From contig AJFK01000373.1 of NCBI GenBank assembly GCA_000467715.1, positions 1 to 24,786 on the forward strand: a stretch of 24,786 bases of DNA, in the 5' to 3' direction. The DNA is from Hysterium pulicare CBS 123377 (taxonomy: Eukaryota; Ascomycota; Dothideomycetes; Hysteriales; Hysteriaceae). The notes under the pieces were generated by a model. The model saw nothing but the letters and a program-made list of their open reading frames with translations, made no database searches and was not told the origin of the DNA. The position numbers and the translations under genes are program-made. Of this stretch, positions 19,886 to 24,786 are shown piece by piece. Each line of letters begins with the position of its first letter. The stretch's first letter is position 1.

Positions 19886-20272
19886 TCAATATGCAGTTCC
19901 CGCACTCCCTCCATCACTCTCGTCATCATCATTGTCATCACTATCCGACTGATCCTCCACGACATCTCCGTCCATCTCAACAGCACGTCTCTCCACCCAA
20001 ACTTCCTCCGCCTGATTACCAAAGACATTCCTGAGCTCGAAGTGGACGCAATCATGTCGCGCACTCAAAGAGTGATCTATCACACCCAAACGAAAGATCT
20101 GCGGTACAGTGCTGAGCCGCGTGACCAACTCTCGGCATTTTCGATTCGCACAACCGCCGCAGTAGGTGACGCCGATGAGCTGCTTTGATCGTCCTGAAGG
20201 CTGTCGGTAGAGGAGGTAGACGTGCGTGGGATAGGACATATCTTGAACTTGAGTAGCTGATGAATCCGACAT
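19886..20272 (-). CDS. Small hypothetical protein with acidic tail, 128 aa
   Basis: A minus-strand frame from ATG 20272 to TGA 19886 encodes 128 residues. The start was chosen as the first true ATG, although the frame stays open further upstream. The middle has THVYLLYRQPSGRSKQLIGV followed by CGGCANRKC, in which the Cys spacing (CxxC then C) could be metal-binding but is short of a known finger. The C-terminus is a very acidic Asp/Ser run (DQSDSDDNDDDES). No family is recognised. It shares with the neighbouring 146-residue frame a V-Y-(V/L)-(V/L)-Y block in the middle and may be a distant relative. Confidence 0.45.
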   Translation of the reverse strand: MSDSSATQVQDMSYPTHVYLLYRQPSGRSKQLIGVTYCGGCANRKCRELVTRLSTVPQIFRLGVIDHSLSARHDCVHFELRNVFGNQAEEVWVERRAVEMDGDVVEDQSDSDDNDDDESDGGSAGTAY

Positions 20273-21065
20273 ATTGAAAGCGCAGATGTGAAGAAATTGA
20301 TGGGATGTGTCTTTGTGTACTTCGTCGCATTTGGGCGATAGTGGTAGCCAGATATACCCAATTGAAGCAAGCCCAGAAGCCACTAGAAAGTTTCCAAAGT
20401 TTGGTATAATTCGTTTTACAACTGCAATGTGTTCATTTGGTCAAATCAGTATACAAAGATCGAGAGGGTTCTTGCAGGTTATTGGCAGTATGGATCATTG
20501 CATGCTAACGGCTGAAAAAGCCTGATAGTATTTTAAGGCAGCGAAGGCCGCCGAGGTATTTCAAAGCTGAGGCTGGATTATTTTGAAATCAAGATCGTAG
20601 AATGTAAGTGGAATGGATGTGACTAATGTCCTAGAATGTGACTGATTAGATTGTATAGGTGTATATTGATTCTTTTTTGACGACATCCTCCACATACGAC
20701 CACAGACGACTGAAAACAGGAGGTCTCGTCCGATGTTGCAACTTTCTGCCACCCTATTCTAGTTCTATTGTCCTGCCTACTGCTTTCGGTTTCCTTGCCC
20801 CCAACCATTTATTACAAGGGACTGGCTGTTGGATCGGTGTGTTCAATGCCGACTTTGGGGCCCCTTCAAGCGCGAGTAATACTTCTCCATTGCCAATCAA
20901 TCCTCTGAGAACACTATACAAGCTGAGGTTGTAGAAAGAATACGGTATCTCCAGTGGAAACCTGTAAATAATAGCCTAAGTTCTGCTGGTTCTCGACGTC
21001 TTCATCGGACATTTCTCCTGTTAATCCTCTCGACCTCACCCACCAATACCTCCCGAACGCTTAGC
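20273..21065. other. Intergenic, no gene recognised
   Basis: This is the upstream region of the 128-residue minus-strand frame and of the glycosyltransferase pseudogene on the plus strand. Short frames on both strands lack recognisable content. Confidence 0.45.
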
Positions 21066-21720
21066 ATGGTCAAAGGAAAGCGTTCGGATGAGCTACCACG
21101 CTACAACCCCATAAACCCCTCACATCGGCCCCTAATAATACAACCTTTCCACTTACTATCCGAACGACCCATAACCATTGCCTTCCTCTCCCTGGTCTTC
21201 TTATGGCGCTTCTTCACGCTCAGCACACGTAGTAAGGTATGCCCGGCGGACTCAGAGAATAAACATGTGGACTGGGAAAGATTGCTTATCGTCTTTACGC
21301 GACGAACAGCGCGACAGTGTGCCTCCAGGTGCTCCTCTTCGATGGGTTGCACCGGCTGGGCAGTCAGGCGGATCGCGTGCTGTTTTACCCGGAGTATTGG
21401 GCTACTCTTGTGCATAACACAAAAGACAGTGATATTCAGTTGCTGGTGATTGCGAGGGACAAGTAAAAGGTGAAGCAGCATCCGGTAAAGCTGCTTCAGC
21501 GCGGTAGGATTGCGCACACCGGGTACGTATCGTCAAAGACCCTCGCCTCCCTCCTGCCCCAAATGCCGACGTTCATTCTGATTGATTGCCATTGAGCAAA
21601 TGCACCTAAGCGCACATGAGCCAATATACCCGCATCCTCTGCCTCGACTCCGACATCACCCTCCTGCAATCCCCCGACGAGCTCTTTCATCTGCCCTTTT
21701 AAGGCGGGAGAAATCGCCAT
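21066..21720 (+). pseudogene. Decayed GNT1-like glycosyltransferase gene
   Basis: The start at ATG 21066 encodes a type II membrane leader: RYNPINPS, then PITIAFLSLVFLWRFFTL as the membrane anchor, then a short stem. The frame then breaks near 21281-21284 (it looks like loss of one T before the Ala-Tyr codons). In the second frame the catalytic domain continues with YATNSATVCLQVLLFDGLHR, then ADRVLFYPEYWA and LLVIARDK. TAA at 21464-21466 interrupts where Tyr is expected. A third frame carries QYTRILCLDSDITLLQSPDE, including the DSD motif (21646-21654) that binds metal and sugar nucleotide in GT-A glycosyltransferases. Another shift follows near 21700. The pattern matches fungal glucose N-acetyltransferase 1 (GNT1)-like Golgi enzymes, which transfer a sugar in the secretory pathway. 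The remainder of the domain is not recognisable. Multiple lesions make function very unlikely. Confidence 0.72.
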
Positions 21721-22732
21721 GCCGTTCGGAGCGCCTGTTGGAAATGCCCGATAGACTCGAAAGGTTCGTTTCTACTGGAGTGACCATAACTACCAAATTT
21801 AGTTGCGCAAGGATACCACTTACGGCACACTGTTAAAACTCGCGCGGTTTGGGCGCAGCCACCTTGGGCCTATGTAGCTCCCTCAGCTCTCTCGAATTCT
21901 ATCAAGTTTTATCCTCTCAATACCCTCCCCTCTTGTGGCTCAAATTGTGGTCGTTACTCATTTTAACAGTATCCAACGGTCGCCGCGTGTAAGGAGAGTA
22001 GATATCACGTGGGCATTATGTCATGTGATAAGGCCTATCTAGTATAGAATCTTACCCCGCATGGTCGGGTAGCGATTCGTCTCTTCTACAATATACTCTG
22101 CTGGATACCAAATTGATCCTGCACTGTCGTTCATCTCTCACATCTACCTTCCATTACACCGCGTGCCGGACCGCACACGCGACTGCAGCTGTTTTCCGAA
22201 CCGGAAATTCATTCATGACGTATCCATATACCTATTTCCAGTCCACTTCGCCAATGTGAACTGAAATATCGTAAATTGGATGGTGCTGGCTTCGACTTTC
22301 TCCGGACCAATCAAAAACCGTTCGCTGCCATTGGTAGGCATGGAGTGCTCCCAGCTTCATCTGAAGTCAACTCCATCAAATTTCATTAATGATAAGCTTC
22401 ATTCCATCCCACCACTGACTTTGAAAGCCAATGAACAAAGTGCCGATCATGAGTAGGACATAGGACGGGCATTTGCCGAGAGCCCCTCATTTTGTCCTAC
22501 ATACATATAGTGCAGGCTAGGCAAATATTTATGAGGTTGTCATATCGCCGAGATTATAGACGCGAGCAGACCATCTAACTTCCATGCATTATTTGCTCTT
22601 GGCGCTCTAAATTTCGGTCTGGGGGGGAAATAGTTGCCCCCCTTTAGGAAATTCAGAATAGTCTTAAACTGAGTCAAGAAGCTCTGTAGACTTGGAATCG
22701 CACCTTCTTACTTCACTCTTCAATTCGTGAAC
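21721..22732. other. Long non-coding stretch upstream of the DUF1996 gene
   Basis: About 1 kb without recognisable coding sequence. It should contain the DUF1996 promoter. A CACGTG hexamer lies near 22007 and an AT-rich AAATATTTATGAG stretch near 22523. A G-run/C-run inverted repeat is listed separately. The first bases may be further eroded glycosyltransferase sequence. Confidence 0.45.
22621..22642. repeat. G7/C6 inverted repeat (hairpin) before the DUF1996 gene
   Basis: Seven G at 22621-22627 are followed after nine bases by six C at 22637-22642, giving a perfect 6-bp G:C stem. It lies 91 bp upstream of the ATG at 22733, so it is in the promoter or leader. Homopolymer runs of this kind are also prone to sequencing error. 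Confidence 0.6.
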
Positions 22733-24055
22733 ATGAAGTCGCTCTCCACAGCCCTCGCGCTTGTTGCGCTTGCCGAAGCCGGCCTTCGTTTTCCATGCTC
22801 GACCTTGACTGTTCAACGCCTTGATCCTGTCGTCGAACCTGGTAATAACCCGTCCGCCCACGTTCATCACATCGTCGGTGGAAATGCCTTTAATACTACT
22901 ATGGTTGGCGACGTCGGCGCCAGAGCTACCTGCACTACCTGCCAAATGGCCGAAGACTTTTCTAATTACTGGACTGCGCAATTGTATTTCAAACATCCAA
23001 CAAATGGCTCTTACCATCGTGTGCCGACGGTTCCTGTCCAACCCTTGTTAGGAGGTTCCACCGGCGCTCAAGGAGGACTTACTGTCTACTATACCCAGTA
23101 CGATTTAAATAAGGATAACCTCAAATCACAACCACCCATCAAGAGCTTCCCACCGGTAATGTTACCCAGTGCTATGCTCCAACCTCATCTAGATTTCTAA
23201 CACTTTCAAAGGGTTTTCGCATGACAGTGGGCAGCCCAACTTCGACCACACGTAACCACCTCGGGCTTAGCTACCAATGCATGACAGGAAGTAGCAGAGG
23301 TACAATACAAAGTGACATGCCTTCCAAACCATGTACAGGGGGCATTTTCACGACCCACCACTTTCCACCGTAAGCAACCCTATTTGTCTTAAGGGTAATA
23401 CTTTTACTTACTAAATGGGCTTAGATGCTGGGATGGCAAGAATCTTGATAGCCCCGACCATCAATCCCATATGTTCAACACTGTCAAGTCCGATTACTTC
23501 GATGATGCTCCTGCATGTCCATCAACTCATCCTGTTCGTGTACCACAAGTGACCTTTGAAATCACCTGGTATGTGCATTTGGCCCAGCGCGGTTTTTCCT
23601 TCCTGATGTTGTTTTGGGAGGTAAAAGCTCCACTTGAAGGGCCTTACTCCTAAGACATGCTCGCAATCATCAGAGCTTTTGCTGCCAGGACAAGAATATT
23701 ACTAACTTGCAATTGTCAATAGGGACACGACCAAGTTTAACAGCATGTGGCCTTCGGGTACTCCTAGTCCGTATGTATGGAGCTTCGAAGGTAGTTCCAA
23801 TGGATACGGCACCCATGCCGATTATATGTTCGGCTGGAAAGGCGATGCCCTCCAGCGTGCGATGGATAAGTCCGAGTGCTTTTATGACGGCTGTGGTGCG
23901 ATCACAAAACAGGCTATGACCACCGCCAACCAGTGTAAGATTCCGGATGCGGTTGGGGAGCCGGTTGATGGATGTAGGTTCGAGACTTCCCGTTTTCGCG
24001 ATATCAATGCTAACTTGTTATAGGGCTCACAAAGTTACCGGGTATGGCTATGTAG
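22733..24055 (+). CDS. Secreted DUF1996-domain protein
   Basis: Five exons (22733-23155, 23212-23369, 23425-23568, 23723-23973, 24024-24055) give 335 residues. All introns are GT-AG, and those ending at 23211, 23722 and 24023 have clear CTAAC branch sites. The start ATG at 22733 opens a signal peptide (MKSLSTALALVALAEA) with cleavage likely near residue 16. The mature protein begins LRFPC and continues with the DUF1996 hallmarks: DPVVEPG (31-37), HVHHIVGGNAF (43-53), CTTC (67-70), NYWTAQLYF (78-86), CWDGKNLDSPDHQSHM (195-210), then VTFEITW and GTHADYMFGWKGDALQRAM. The Cys and His residues typical of the domain are retained. The family is abundant in secreted fungal proteomes and often fused to WSC domains; here it stands alone. 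Its biochemical role is not established. The tiny last exon (32 nt) completes WLTKLPG before the TAG. Confidence 0.88.
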
Positions 24056-24786
24056 TGGCATTGGTCTGTGTACGTTGTGTAGCCGATGACAATCCTTTTC
24101 AGGCTATTGAATGTAAAGTTGAGATCCAGGTTAAATTGATTAGCGGCACGATATATCTATATAAGCCCCTCCTTCTGTGTCTCACGAAACATCATCCACT
24201 GCTTTCTTGCACTTGTGATCTGAAAGATGGGTATCCGACCGCAAATACGCCTTCGTGCGTTGCATAATCCGAAAAAGGGCCATACCGACCGCCAAAACTC
24301 ATGACTCTTCTGCCCAGAGGCTGCATAGCTTGAACTGCTGTTCCCTTTTGCGAGATTCTCTTGTGCATTCGGCTCGTCACCCTATCCTCAAGTTCCTGAA
24401 TTCTCTTCTCCGCTACCCCCAACTTAGATTTCGTCGCCGCATGCAGGTGCGAGAGAAGCCCAACGTTAAGGTTTGAAAGACCTTACAAGACTTATCCTAA
24501 ACGTCAAATCAGCGTGGTACTTCGTAGACAAGCCGAGGTCTAGGTAAACGGAAAACGCAAGTGAGGTTCTGGCAAAAGAAGCCATGAACACTAGTGCATT
24601 TACAGATACGATGGCGCTTGTGGTCTTAATGTTACATCGGAGAATATAGGCAAACCCGTCCGCTCTTGCTTACTTAAGCAGTCGATCGGCTGATTAGTGC
24701 TGTTGTATGTTTTTGAATTTTCTTTTTGCTCTAAGTTTTTAATGTATCATTACAGGTGTGGCGCCGAGCTGTTGCGGCTCGCGTAT
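24056..24786. other. Right edge, no gene recognised
   Basis: This is the 3' flank of the DUF1996 gene. A minus-strand frame at 24192-24422 contains a short heptad-like helix (VAEKRIQELEDRV) that would suit a coiled coil, but it lacks an ATG at its start and no exon partner was found, so it is not called as a gene. Confidence 0.4.

Noticed and set aside
24192-24422. Short minus-strand frame with heptad-like helix, considered as part of a transcription factor coiled coil
   Set aside because: No ATG at its start, no zinc-cluster cysteines upstream, and no plausible exon partner within the window.
1-24786. Secondary-metabolite or catabolic gene cluster linking the oxidoreductase, hydrolases, MAPEG and FAD enzyme
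   Set aside because: No backbone synthase, transporter or pathway-specific regulator is present, and gene spacing and orientation are unremarkable. Proximity alone is not evidence.

Overview
The window reads as nuclear DNA of a filamentous ascomycete (Pezizomycotina; a helotialean Leotiomycete is my guess from protein style, not shown by the sequence). The reasons are short introns of about 50-170 nt with GT-AG ends and CTAAC-like branch sites, gene models that join in frame only after splicing, and typical filamentous-fungal families such as secreted DUF1996, MAPEG, YcaC-like hydrolase and ankyrin proteins. There are no operons, tRNAs, rRNAs or CRISPR arrays. Exon coordinates below were worked out by hand from splice sites and reading frame; every spliced model sums to a whole number of codons.

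Left part (1-9.6 kb), mostly enzymes. Three minus-strand genes come first: a 245-aa NAD(P)-binding Rossmann oxidoreductase (3 exons), a 239-aa isochorismatase-like cysteine hydrolase with an unusual N-terminal leader and a 35-nt microexon (5 exons), and a 439-aa secreted alpha/beta hydrolase with an intact Ser-Asp-His set. After a 1.7-kb gene-poor gap comes a plus-strand MAPEG protein whose start codon appears to be split by an intron (AT^G). It ends 20 bp from the stop codon of a minus-strand, single-exon DHCR24-like FAD oxidoreductase.

Middle part (11.4-17.7 kb). A head-to-tail array holds three paralogues of an uncharacterised multipass membrane protein family. Copy A (11398-12891) is full length but has two in-frame stops. 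Copy B (13900-15445) is open after removal of two introns. Copy C (16181-17680) is badly decayed. Several stops fall at residues that are Trp or Gln in copy B, as expected from CpA-to-TpA (RIP-type) changes, and only copy B needs introns. This array is the most unusual locus in the window.

Right part (18-24.8 kb). An ankyrin-repeat protein gene is followed by two small minus-strand hypothetical genes, one of which overlaps the ankyrin coding end. Then come a decayed GNT1-like glycosyltransferase pseudogene that still shows a D-S-D motif, a long non-coding stretch, and a complete five-exon secreted DUF1996 protein. The last 0.7 kb holds nothing I can name.

No gene cluster with one shared pathway is evident. 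The main theme is neighbouring intact, duplicated and decaying genes, which suggests an evolutionarily labile region.
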